A DNA stretch of 6,984 nucleotides from Verrucomicrobia bacterium TMED44 (GCA_002168015.1 NHCX01000121.1:17316-24299); one strand, 5' to 3'; counted from the stretch's first letter, positions 1 through 6,491 are shown. The notes: generated from the letters alone by a model not told the origin. A program made the numbers and translations.

Positions 1-1847
1 CCTCCCATATCCTGAATCTGCCAGCGCATTCTTGCTCCTAACCAAGAGAGTGGCGGGTAGGAAAAAGCAATATCATCTGAACTTGTGTGAATATATTCAA
101 ATCCTTTTTCGAAATCTTCCGAGTAAGGTAAATTTGGCAGCACTCTCCCCCGAGTTACTCCGCTTAAAGTTCCCTTGGAAACTTGCAACGCTCCCGCTGA
201 CAGACTGGCATCCATTTTAGCTGAAAGAATACCTTGGTTGTTAATTTCAGCATCCACTTCTGATTTTACTTTTGCTGTTGGAGGGATCCACTTTTGCCAA
301 TCCAGTCCATCTTGGATCTTTTCAATTCGCCTGCCTTCAGCGTCGATAGTAAAAACATCGAACTTTTGATCAGCCCCTGCTTTGAGACAAAACTCAGCAG
401 GCACAACCTGAAGGGAAACAGCGGGCCCGATTGATGGTACAGTTGATAAATTTGTAAGTTCTTTCTCAGGTTTAGCCACAAAAGCCGGAGCTGGATCGGA
501 TGAACCAAAGCAATGAAGGGCCTTCTTGGTTTGGACAAAAACACGCCCATGAGCAACTGCGGGCGCTGCCAGGCATGCCGAGCCTAAATCCATTTCATTT
601 AGTATTTTCCCGTATTCAAGTTTGTCTTCAACTACAAATACTTTGCCATTAAACATGGGCACATAAAGTCTTCCATCAGCCCATATCGGAGAAGCATGGA
701 TCTGGTCTGGTGCAAGTTTCAAAACCCAATGATCTTCACCCGTGTCGGCGTCTAAGCACACAAGTTCACCGCGCTTGATGGTAGTGTAGACCCTGCCGTC
801 ACGATAAACGGGTGTACTCGTGAATGCCTCGATACCGTTATTTCTCCAAATCTCATTCTCTTTTCCCAAAATCACAATATCTTCGCCCAATGCTGGAAGA
901 TTTTGTGGTTTTCGAATAGCTACCATCCTACCAATGATTGTACTGTCAATATTTTCCTTTCCGTGAACAGCAATAATGGAGTCTTCGTGAATAACGACCC
1001 CGGCATTAACTCCACCGTATGACATTTGAAATCGCCAAAGTGGTTGACCTGTCCGAGCATCTATACAAACCACATGCCCACAGCCTGTGCCACTGTAGAA
1101 AACCCTCCGACCATTCGACAAGTCTTCAAAAATCAGCGGAGCAAATGAACTATCTTTCGGAGTAATCCCAGGTGTAGACGCCCATACCAATTGCCCATTA
1201 TTTTTATCAAATGCATAGAAACGGTCTCTTGCGGGCCCTTGTTTACCCCAATTTGCGGTAATTGCATGAATGATGACAAGATTTCCGTCGACGCAAGGCC
1301 CGCCAGTACGACCATTGGGAAATGTGAGGCGGGCAAATTCTTCCATTAGGGAACGTTCCCACAGTTTATTCCCCCCTGAATCATATCCTATCAGCAAACC
1401 CGGACTGGTTTGGAAATAAACATTACCGGAAGCAGGATCTACACAGGCTGCACCCACTCCATATCTGTTATAAACTATATCACTTATAAAATCACTATGC
1501 CTTCGGTTCCAGAGTACTTGGCCAGTGCTCGCATCGAAGCAAACCAGTGCTTCTTGTAAATCATCGGTCACGCCATAATAACCGAATTGATATGCCTTTC
1601 CCCCGGCAATAACCGGGACACCACCACCCTGAATGTCATGCGACCAAATCAATGAACTGTTTAGATCAACCGGGAGTCCTGTTTGCTTCGAAACACCGTT
1701 ACCCTCAGACCCTCGCCAATAGAGCCAATCTGATTGAACGATTTCATCACTGATTTGTTCTTTTGATAACTTCTTGGTCGGGACACATCCTTGACAAATA
1801 GATAGTATAATGAGGGAGGCAGTGATGAATTGATCTCTTTTTAACAT
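1..1847 (-). CDS. PQQ-like beta-propeller lipoprotein with Ig-like and C-terminal domains (partial)
   Basis: The frame is open for 615 codons from ATG at 1847 to the left edge, so the C-terminus is missing. Residues 1-21 form a signal peptide (MLKRD, a hydrophobic stretch, then SICQGC). Cys21 after Gly20 suggests a lipoprotein, although the residue at -3 is Cys rather than the usual Leu or Val. The mature part opens with DWLYWRGSEGNG (40-51). It continues as a PQQ_2-type propeller to about residue 460, with blade motifs such as DASTGQVLW, DKNNGQLVW, DARTGQPLW and DADTGEDHW. Residues about 475-570 resemble an Ig-like segment (VVPAEFCLKAG) ending in VTRGRVLPNLP. From LPYSEDFEKG (573-582) a further domain starts, with WLGARMRWQIQ near the edge. 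This architecture is familiar from Planctomycetes and Verrucomicrobia. The role is unknown: probably an envelope scaffold or binding protein of BamB-like fold, and no alcohol dehydrogenase function can be argued. It is divergent from a marR gene across a 56-bp control region. GC is clearly higher than in genes further right. Confidence 0.9.
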   Translation of the reverse strand, partial: MLKRDQFITASLIILSICQGCVPTKKLSKEQISDEIVQSDWLYWRGSEGNGVSKQTGLPVDLNSSLIWSHDIQGGGVPVIAGGKAYQFGYYGVTDDLQEALVCFDASTGQVLWNRRHSDFISDIVYNRYGVGAACVDPASGNVYFQTSPGLLIGYDSGGNKLWERSLMEEFARLTFPNGRTGGPCVDGNLVIIHAITANWGKQGPARDRFYAFDKNNGQLVWASTPGITPKDSSFAPLIFEDLSNGRRVFYSGTGCGHVVCIDARTGQPLWRFQMSYGGVNAGVVIHEDSIIAVHGKENIDSTIIGRMVAIRKPQNLPALGEDIVILGKENEIWRNNGIEAFTSTPVYRDGRVYTTIKRGELVCLDADTGEDHWVLKLAPDQIHASPIWADGRLYVPMFNGKVFVVEDKLEYGKILNEMDLGSACLAAPAVAHGRVFVQTKKALHCFGSSDPAPAFVAKPEKELTNLSTVPSIGPAVSLQVVPAEFCLKAGADQKFDVFTIDAEGRRIEKIQDGLDWQKWIPPTAKVKSEVDAEINNQGILSAKMDASLSAGALQVSKGTLSGVTRGRVLPNLPYSEDFEKGFEYIHTSSDDIAFSYPPLSWLGARMRWQIQDMG

Positions 1848-1873
1848 GGCAGTGTTGAATTAAAGGTTGGGTA

Positions 1874-1903
1874 TGGACAGAATTAGTACTTGTATGTACT
1901 AAT
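1874..1903 (+). promoter_or_regulatory. Possible sigma-70-type promoter for marR
   Basis: TGGACA (1874-1879, five of six matches to TTGACA) is followed after 18 bases by ACTAAT (1898-1903, four of six matches to TATAAT). It mirrors the opposite promoter: each -10 lies in the palindrome arm farther from its own -35. Transcription would begin near 1910, which would exclude the TTG at 1904 as start and favour the TTG at 1940. An alternative is TTGAAT (1855-1860) with CAGAAT (1878-1883), which would start transcription near 1890 and leave the 1904 start possible. This call is weaker than the minus-strand promoter. Confidence 0.4.
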
Positions 1904-1904
1904 T
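1881..1904. promoter_or_regulatory. Perfect 9-bp inverted repeat, probable MarR operator
   Basis: AATTAGTAC (1881-1889) and GTACTAATT (1896-1904) are exact reverse complements separated by the 6-base spacer TTGTAT. The dyad lies midway between the divergent propeller and marR genes and overlaps both predicted -10 elements. MarR-family dimers commonly bind AT-rich palindromes of about this size next to their own gene, and many are autorepressors. That the neighbouring MarR protein binds here is inference. Its right arm ends on the first base of the upstream TTG start candidate of marR. Confidence 0.75.
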
Positions 1905-1910
1905 TGTCAA
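1882..1910 (-). promoter_or_regulatory. Sigma-70-type promoter for the propeller lipoprotein gene
   Basis: On the minus strand a perfect TTGACA (1910-1905) is followed after 17 bases by ACTAAT (1887-1882), four of six matches to TATAAT. Transcription would start near 1875, giving a leader of about 28 bases before the ATG at 1847. No clear Shine-Dalgarno sequence is present in that leader. The palindrome occupies the spacer and the -10, so a bound repressor would block polymerase directly. Confidence 0.6.
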
Positions 1911-2374
1911 ACCTCGTTGATAATTCTGAAACAAATTCTTTGAACAACAATCTGATTAAGAAATTCCCACCCGTCCTTCGAGCGTGCTGGATGAAGCTGA
2001 ATGCAACCTTTAGCAAAAGCCTGCAAAATCTTGGATTAACTCCGGATCAATATTCTGCCCTTCGCTGGATAAAAGAAATGGACTGCCCAGAATTTTGCCA
2101 AAAAGATTTAGGTAAACTGATGTTTACAGATCCAAATAATATTGCCGCTCTAGTTAAAAGGATGGAAAAAAACGGTCTAATTTCACGAAATAACTCTAAT
2201 TTTGATCAAAGAAAAAAAGTTCTTCTAATTACATCCCATGGTCTCGATAAATGGCAAAAGGCATCAGGAATTGCTTACTCTCTAGAGAGAAAAATGCTAT
2301 CAGGTCTAAGTAAAGATGAGCAGAATCAATTACTTTATCTCCTGCGAAGAATAGGTGCCTATCTCAACGACTAA
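1904..2374 (+). CDS. MarR-family transcriptional regulator
   Basis: The 156-residue product has the MarR layout. A first helix (about 14-43) leads to LGLTPDQYSALRWI (43-56). A winged helix-turn-helix follows at about 66-113 (QKDLGKLMFTDPNNIAALVKRMEKNGLISR), with the wing residues D101 and R103 in DQRKKVLLITSHG. A C-terminal dimerisation helix runs from about 124 to 154. It is a cytoplasmic DNA-binding dimer, probably repressing itself and the divergent propeller lipoprotein gene through the palindrome just upstream. The start is uncertain. No in-frame ATG exists before 1991, and that one would cut off half of helix 1. TTG at 1904 gives 156 residues but overlaps the palindrome. TTG at 1940 gives 144 residues, fits the family length and leaves room for the promoter. 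Neither has a Shine-Dalgarno sequence. C61 and C65 (CPEFC) plus C28 could allow redox or metal sensing, but no ligand can be named. Its stop overlaps the convergent gene's stop. Confidence 0.9.
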   Translation: MSNLVDNSETNSLNNNLIKKFPPVLRACWMKLNATFSKSLQNLGLTPDQYSALRWIKEMDCPEFCQKDLGKLMFTDPNNIAALVKRMEKNGLISRNNSNFDQRKKVLLITSHGLDKWQKASGIAYSLERKMLSGLSKDEQNQLLYLLRRIGAYLND

Positions 2375-3597
2375 AAATAATTTGATCCCATTGCTAGGCA
2401 TATCCATTCCCCATCACTAGAACGGCAGTGCAATCGTCCATTTGCATATGTTGGCGGAATCCAATTATCTTTTCCTGACAAAGCTTGAAAATTCGCCAAT
2501 AATTGAAATTGGTCTGGGTCTGCATTCACCAATGCTATTTCGCCTGTTTCTGAAAGAATGATTAGGGTTTCTTTTACTAATATCAATGTTCCCAAACCAA
2601 AGCCTTTTTTGTCCCAAACTACTTTTCCCTTTTCTGTATCTAAACAGAAGAGAGTAGAAAACTTTGAACGGCTTCCTGCCTGCCCGTGAATCCCGTAAAG
2701 ATATCCGTCTTTATAAACCGAACTAGCCATCTGGCTGGCTACTTTTTCCGTTTTCCACTCAATACGGGGTCTATTTTTTGAAAAATCTACAAATGCGGAT
2801 CCTTTTCCATATGCACTGGATAGCAAGAGACTTCTACCTACTTGAAGAGGTTGAGAGGCGTTAATTCCATATCTCGTTGTATGCTGATAAAAACATTTTT
2901 CCTTCCCATCTTTCAAATCATGAACGGAAAGACCAGATCCATGAAAAATACCCAAGTCATCTGAACTATTAATTTTAAAAGGGGTAGAATAAGCTATTTC
3001 ATAATTTCCACTTTTCCAAATAACCTCACCATCATCTTTATTTAAAGCAACTATAGCAGCATTTTTTGCTCCGACCGGAATAATAATATTTTCTCCAATA
3101 ATTACTGGAGATGCAGCAAAACCCCAAGTTGGGCGAATGCCTGCTAAATCATCCACAAGATTTAATCCCCATAAAATCTTTCCATTCTTTGCGTCCAAAG
3201 AATAAAAATCTCCCAGATGAGTTAAAATAAATAATTTCTCATCATAATATAAAGGGGTGGACCGACTACCGCCTTTAAAAAACTTGTCTCCCTTGGGGCA
3301 TGGAAATTGCCTTTTCCAAATAGCTTTTCCCGTCTCTACATTCAAACAAACAAAAATATTTTTACCACCGACATACCCCTGCGAAAATGCCATACCGTTA
3401 GCTTCGATAACTGAAGAATAACCAAGCCCAACATCCGATTGCCAGAGTTTCTTTGGTTCTGTGACATCCCAATTAACAACCAAAGTCTCTTCTTTTGAAG
3501 TAAAGTTGCCTTGGATTCCACCAAACCTTGGCCAATCATCAGAAAAAGTTTTTGGAGAAATTCCCAAGAAAAATAAACATGCTAGAAGGTAATTCAT
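2371..3597 (-). CDS. Exported PQQ-like beta-propeller repeat protein
   Basis: A 408-residue protein. Residues 1-19 are a signal peptide (MNYLLACLFFLGISPKTFS) without a lipobox cysteine, so the product is probably periplasmic or secreted. The mature protein opens with DWPRFGG (21-27), the usual start of PVC-group propeller proteins. PQQ_2-type blades are marked by VETGKAIWK (87-95), DAKNGKILW (135-143), NKDDGEVIW (186-194) and DTEKGKVVW (320-328). It ends with the final-blade pattern PPTYANGRLHCRSSDGEW (381-398). There is no extra C-terminal domain, unlike the larger propeller at 1-1847. The fold is like BamB; cofactor binding and enzymatic activity are not shown by the sequence. A weak Shine-Dalgarno (TAGGT) precedes ATG 3597. 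It lies 91 bp downstream of the anti-sigma gene on the same strand, so it may be in that operon or a target of that sigma factor. Its TAG stop shares CTAA with the convergent marR stop. Confidence 0.88.
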   Translation of the reverse strand: MNYLLACLFFLGISPKTFSDDWPRFGGIQGNFTSKEETLVVNWDVTEPKKLWQSDVGLGYSSVIEANGMAFSQGYVGGKNIFVCLNVETGKAIWKRQFPCPKGDKFFKGGSRSTPLYYDEKLFILTHLGDFYSLDAKNGKILWGLNLVDDLAGIRPTWGFAASPVIIGENIIIPVGAKNAAIVALNKDDGEVIWKSGNYEIAYSTPFKINSSDDLGIFHGSGLSVHDLKDGKEKCFYQHTTRYGINASQPLQVGRSLLLSSAYGKGSAFVDFSKNRPRIEWKTEKVASQMASSVYKDGYLYGIHGQAGSRSKFSTLFCLDTEKGKVVWDKKGFGLGTLILVKETLIILSETGEIALVNADPDQFQLLANFQALSGKDNWIPPTYANGRLHCRSSDGEWICLAMGSNYF

Positions 3598-3630
3598 TAC
3601 TATACCTAAAATAAGCAGTAAGATTACTCA

Positions 3631-3659
3631 ATCATAACTCGGAGATATAATCCTTGCAT
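3631..3659 (-). promoter_or_regulatory. Weak promoter candidate before the 408-residue propeller gene
   Basis: In the 91-bp gap between the anti-sigma gene and the propeller gene, the minus strand carries TATGAT (3636-3631, five of six matches to TATAAT). It has only a poor -35, ATGCAA (3659-3654), 17 bases upstream. No GGAAC element is present in this gap. The gene may instead be read through from the sigma operon, since no convincing terminator separates them. Confidence 0.25.
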
Positions 3660-3688
3660 CTAAAATGCCTTAAATTGGAGACTTTAGC

Positions 3689-4678
3689 CTAGATCCCGAT
3701 GAAAGTTAACTCTAACTCATCAGCAAAAAAACTTTGCATATGCGAGGTAAGAGCACTTGGCCCATATTTCTTTGCTGTTAATGATACAACTAGGTAATCC
3801 GTGCCTTCAGGCACAGCAAAGGAGGTATCAATTCGCTCCCAAGTAGAAAGATCATTATCGCTGTTTAATACATGCGAAGTCGAGCCCACGTCGATTAACT
3901 TGTCTCCAAATTGATCGTCAACTGCATGAAGGGAAAGAGAAAATTCGGTTGTTGAACTTGTCTCAGAATAACTTTGATTAAAGCTTACAGAGGCATCTAC
4001 AAAGTTCTGAAATCCTGCAGGAGGATTCTTTAAATCATAGACACGCAAAGTTTCCGTAATTTCCGCAGTTTGAGAAGTTGTATCTACAACCATTTCATTA
4101 AATTGTATCATTTGGTTGTCTTTGAGAGGCAAAACGCCTTTTATTGAAGATGTACCGAGTTCATCGTCTCTGGTCACCGCAGGTAGCTCATTTTCAAAAG
4201 ATATGGAGGCTCCATCAATTGTCGGAAGCTTATAAGCGAGAGAGTTTATGTAGTTCAAAGAGTGTAAAGGGAGAGAGCTAAAAGAAAGGTTTCCTAAATT
4301 ATTAGAAGTATTTGAATTAGAGGTAGAAATTGTATTGATTTCCCGAGGTGAGGAGATGGGGGATGCCTGATCGTTAACGACTATTTCCGTGTTAAAACTA
4401 CCGTGTATGAACCACGCACTGAACATACAAATTAAGACTGCTGCTATTGAACTTGTTAATGTCCAGAAAGGGAAAATAACTACTTTTTCATTGCTGTCTA
4501 CTGCGGAAGGGGATTCCCAATGAATAAGAGATTCTTGTAAAATAAAATTACAATATCTCCTTTGGTAGTTTAGATTGCCTTTAAGGGCCGCATTTAACTT
4601 GTCACTGTCTGACTTAGAAAGTGAAGAATCTAATGCCTTGCTAACAAGAATATCAAAATCATTATCTGTAGTAATCAT
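3689..4678 (-). CDS. Single-pass anti-sigma factor with C-terminal beta-sandwich ectodomain
   Basis: A 329-residue protein directly downstream of an ECF sigma gene. Residues 1-55 form an acidic helical domain with the pattern DFDILVSKALDSSLSKSDSD and then NYQRRYCNFILQESL. It matches the FecR-associated N-terminal domain seen in PVC anti-sigma proteins (compare 'DGELSEEEAARLEALL...DPELRRRYV'). It would hold the sigma factor at the cytoplasmic face. A single membrane segment spans about 68-92 (PFWTLTSSIAAVLICMFSAWF). A low-complexity Ser/Asn linker (105-130) follows, then an extracytoplasmic region of about 170 residues. The end of that region (STWERIDTSFAVPEGTDYLV, then FFADELELTFIGI) resembles the last strands of carbohydrate-binding or galactose-binding-like jelly rolls. 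No FecR core, LamG domain or zinc-finger HxxxCxxC motif is evident. No Shine-Dalgarno sequence precedes ATG 4678, and the gap to sigma is 49 bp. The anti-sigma role is inferred from the N-terminal domain, topology and pairing; glycan sensing is a guess. Confidence 0.75.
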   Translation of the reverse strand: MITTDNDFDILVSKALDSSLSKSDSDKLNAALKGNLNYQRRYCNFILQESLIHWESPSAVDSNEKVVIFPFWTLTSSIAAVLICMFSAWFIHGSFNTEIVVNDQASPISSPREINTISTSNSNTSNNLGNLSFSSLPLHSLNYINSLAYKLPTIDGASISFENELPAVTRDDELGTSSIKGVLPLKDNQMIQFNEMVVDTTSQTAEITETLRVYDLKNPPAGFQNFVDASVSFNQSYSETSSTTEFSLSLHAVDDQFGDKLIDVGSTSHVLNSDNDLSTWERIDTSFAVPEGTDYLVVSLTAKKYGPSALTSHMQSFFADELELTFIGI

Positions 4679-4727
4679 GGGGTAGTTGGTAGGGTCTTAC
4701 CAATAAGTCACAAAATATTACATAAAA

Positions 4728-5264
4728 TCAAGTATTTCGAAAATCCATTTCTGATTCTACCTCATGCAGTTTCCCTTTAACACAATCGCTGAGCTTTTGT
4801 CGAATCCTGTATAATGTCGAAGAAATTGCACCCATCGGCCTGTTAACTTTGTCAGATATTATTTTTAAACTGAAATCCTGTTTAAACCTTAAATTAGCGA
4901 TCACTTTCATATTCTCAGGAAGTAGCTCGTAACATATTCCTAAAGCCTTCTGCACTACGGCAACTCTTTGCGAATCAAACTCTTCCGCGGCTACTTCTTC
5001 TATAATCTCAGTAGAAAAGTGAATCTTACTGCGCTTTTGTTTCGTTAAATGTTTCATGACCTGAAAACGAGCAATTTTAAAAGCCCATGCTTGAAAATGA
5101 CCATCGGGGTCATATTCACTTGCTTTCTTACACAATATTAGATTCGTTTCTTGTAAAATATCTTCGGCTTCCGTTCGATTGGGGAAGAGAGATAGTATGA
5201 ATGCATAAAGCGACTTTTGAATGGAAGTCAACTTTTGGGAATACTCAATTGAAACTGTACTCAT
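4728..5264 (-). CDS. ECF-type RNA polymerase sigma-70 factor (Rhodopirellula/Verrucomicrobium-like family)
   Basis: A 178-residue sigma factor with regions 2 and 4 only. Region 2 spans about 14-78. It includes the core-binding part AEDILQETNLILCKKASEYD (33-52) and the -10 recognition helix part FQAWAFKIARFQVMKHL (57-73). The linker (79-105) is acidic. Region 4 spans about 107-165: YELLPENMKVIANLRF (112-127) is followed by the helix-turn-helix FSLKIISDKVNRPMGAISSTLYRIRQKL (131-158), which contacts the -35. The LQET...AW.FKIA pattern and short length fit the sigma family typical of Planctomycetes and Verrucomicrobia. It should redirect RNA polymerase when released from the membrane partner encoded 49 bp downstream. 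A GGAAC-N16-GTTAAT element upstream suggests autoregulation. ATG 5264 has no clear Shine-Dalgarno sequence. The regulon and signal are unknown. Confidence 0.92.
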   Translation of the reverse strand: MSTVSIEYSQKLTSIQKSLYAFILSLFPNRTEAEDILQETNLILCKKASEYDPDGHFQAWAFKIARFQVMKHLTKQKRSKIHFSTEIIEEVAAEEFDSQRVAVVQKALGICYELLPENMKVIANLRFKQDFSLKIISDKVNRPMGAISSTLYRIRQKLSDCVKGKLHEVESEMDFRNT

Positions 5265-5292
5265 AGCAAATTACATTAAACAATAAAAAACC

Positions 5293-5319
5293 ATTAACAA
5301 ATAATAAAATTCATGTTCC
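5293..5319 (-). promoter_or_regulatory. Candidate ECF-type autoregulatory promoter of the sigma/anti-sigma operon
   Basis: On the minus strand GGAAC (5319-5315) is followed after 16 bases by GTTAAT (5298-5293). Many ECF sigma factors recognise GGAAC-type -35 elements 16-17 bases before their -10, and many activate their own operon. Transcription would start near 5286, about 22 bases before the sigma ATG. The -10 half cannot be checked without other targets of this sigma factor, so this is a motif-based inference. Confidence 0.4.
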
Positions 5320-5335
5320 AAACATAATGTTATGT
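5313..5335. repeat. Overlapping short dyads in the divergent sigma/helical-protein control region
   Basis: ACATAA (5322-5327) and TTATGT (5330-5335) are exact inverted repeats around TG. ATGTT (5313-5317) and AACAT (5321-5325) form a second dyad around CCA, so ATGTT/AACAT units recur across 23 bases. The region includes the GGAAC element of the minus-strand promoter and ends one base before the plus-strand ATG at 5337. CATAAT (5323-5328, five of six matches to TATAAT) could be a -10 for the plus-strand gene. It would give an almost leaderless transcript and lacks a good -35 at normal spacing. The dyads may be an operator, but AT-rich DNA produces such repeats by chance. Confidence 0.35.
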
Positions 5336-5336
5336 C

Positions 5337-6491
5337 ATGAGAGTTCATCCTTTGCTTTGTCTGCTGGCCATTACAGGTTTTATTTTAATATTTTATTATT
5401 TTACATTCAGAAATAAAATTACGAACGAATACAAAGTCTCAAATTTAAAGACAAATTCTGATTCATTTGTAACATCAAGGAAAATTGACGATCAAAAAAA
5501 TAATAATCCTGAATGGCAAATTACAGAAACAGAAATCAACTATGCCGAGGATGATAAAATCCTTAAAACTTTGAATGATAAAATAATAAATAGCGAAAAA
5601 TTTAATTATTTCTTATACAAATTTTTGGATAAAAGCCAAAGTGCAAAATATAATATACTATCCCAAAGTAAGACATATACTAAGGATTTTAATTCAACTA
5701 TTTTTCTATCTACGCTTTTTTACACGAAATATGACGAAGGAAAAGATGGTAAGCACAAAATAATTACAAAAGGAAAATCAAAAAAAAATGCACTTATTCT
5801 TAAAATAGCGATTGAAAAAGCAATTGCAGAATTTTATCAGAATGCAGAAAATTCAATTTTAGCTATTGATGATATGAATTTATTATTAAACAAAATAAAT
5901 ATTTTCGAAAATAAAGCTAATGAACTTGTCTCTAGAATTGCAAAATCTGCTGAAAATAGTGCTTCTAATTTTGCCAGTATTTCAATAAATGCAGAAATTA
6001 ATATATTAGAAAAAGAATTAGCGATACTTCAAGAAAACTATGCCAAAATAGTTTCAGGTGAAATGAAAGATACTTTCGAACAATCCATGAAGAATAAGTA
6101 CCTTCGTGAATTTGGCAGAATAAATGAATATTGTCGATTGATTAATCAATTAAATGATGTGTTAAATGAAAAGGAAAATGCTCCAAATATTATTGAAGAA
6201 ATACTTCATAATAAATCAAAGCTATCAGTACTGTTAAAGAATGAATTTTCTAGATGTATCACTCATCTAGCGAACGAAATTTCTAGAATAAAATTTGATA
6301 TAATTTCCTTAAAAAAGAAGCCTCTTATTCTTTCATCTGAAAAACTTTTAGGAAATGAAAAAAATGCTGACTTAAAATTGCTAGAGAAAATTAATACCTC
6401 TTTGAACTCAATGAAAGACAAATATTATAAAACTCTATCTTTTTGGACTAAATATAAAAGTAGTATTTCTTTCGAATCAGGTACTCTATAG
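5337..6491 (+). CDS. Membrane-anchored, lysine-rich helical protein of unknown function
   Basis: I do not recognise this family. The 384-residue protein has one N-terminal hydrophobic segment (about 5-24, PLLCLLAITGFILIFYYFTF) without an obvious cleavage site, so it is probably a membrane anchor. A polar Lys/Asn-rich stretch (25-100) follows. From about 155 to 330 the sequence is largely helical, with heptad-like spacing, for example INAEINILEKELAILQENYA (217-236) and later EEILHNKSKLSVLLKNEF. This suggests a coiled coil or helical bundle. There are few cysteines and no catalytic motif. ATG 5337 is the first in-frame start after an in-frame stop at 5325, and no Shine-Dalgarno sequence is visible. 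Base composition is extreme: 5581-5640 has only 10 G or C in 60 bases. Its TAG stop shares a G with the GTG start of a SulP transporter, implying translational coupling and perhaps a physical or functional link. It is divergent from the ECF sigma gene. Confidence 0.8.
   Translation: MRVHPLLCLLAITGFILIFYYFTFRNKITNEYKVSNLKTNSDSFVTSRKIDDQKNNNPEWQITETEINYAEDDKILKTLNDKIINSEKFNYFLYKFLDKSQSAKYNILSQSKTYTKDFNSTIFLSTLFYTKYDEGKDGKHKIITKGKSKKNALILKIAIEKAIAEFYQNAENSILAIDDMNLLLNKINIFENKANELVSRIAKSAENSASNFASISINAEINILEKELAILQENYAKIVSGEMKDTFEQSMKNKYLREFGRINEYCRLINQLNDVLNEKENAPNIIEEILHNKSKLSVLLKNEFSRCITHLANEISRIKFDIISLKKKPLILSSEKLLGNEKNADLKLLEKINTSLNSMKDKYYKTLSFWTKYKSSISFESGTL
6478..6482 (+). promoter_or_regulatory. 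Ribosome-binding site supporting the GTG start of the SulP gene
   Basis: The short Shine-Dalgarno-like CAGGT lies inside the end of the preceding gene. Its AGG (6479-6481) is nine bases before the GTG at 6491. It supports GTG 6491, since the first in-frame ATG would fall inside the conserved SulP signature. Most other genes here lack such a site. Confidence 0.4.

Noticed and set aside
32..369. Two overlapping plus-strand frames of 62 and 64 residues
   Set aside because: They lie opposite the continuous 615-codon propeller frame, and their products look like random translations.
266..556. Minus-strand frame of 96 residues
   Set aside because: It is an out-of-register shadow of the propeller lipoprotein, whose frame is uninterrupted here and rich in family motifs.
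1133..1336. Minus-strand frame of 67 residues
   Set aside because: It is also a shadow inside the propeller lipoprotein gene, with no recognisable features.
1894..1902. ATG within the palindrome as a start codon
   Set aside because: It is out of frame with marR and reaches a TAA after two codons.
1747..2016. Minus-strand frame of 89 residues spanning the divergent control region
   Set aside because: It crosses the palindrome and overlaps both real genes. The propeller frame with its signal peptide and the MarR frame explain the region better.
3342..3539. Minus-strand frame of 65 residues
   Set aside because: It is a shadow of the 408-residue propeller gene in another register.
2371..3597. 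PQQ-dependent alcohol dehydrogenase or glucose dehydrogenase annotation
   Set aside because: The repeats are generic PQQ-like blades. The protein is shorter than those enzymes, and no catalytic or cofactor-binding signature (such as a Cys-Cys disulfide ring or a cytochrome motif) is visible.
3656..3668. Possible terminator hairpin GCAT-CTAAA-ATGC between the anti-sigma and propeller genes
   Set aside because: The stem is only four base pairs and no T-run follows on either strand.
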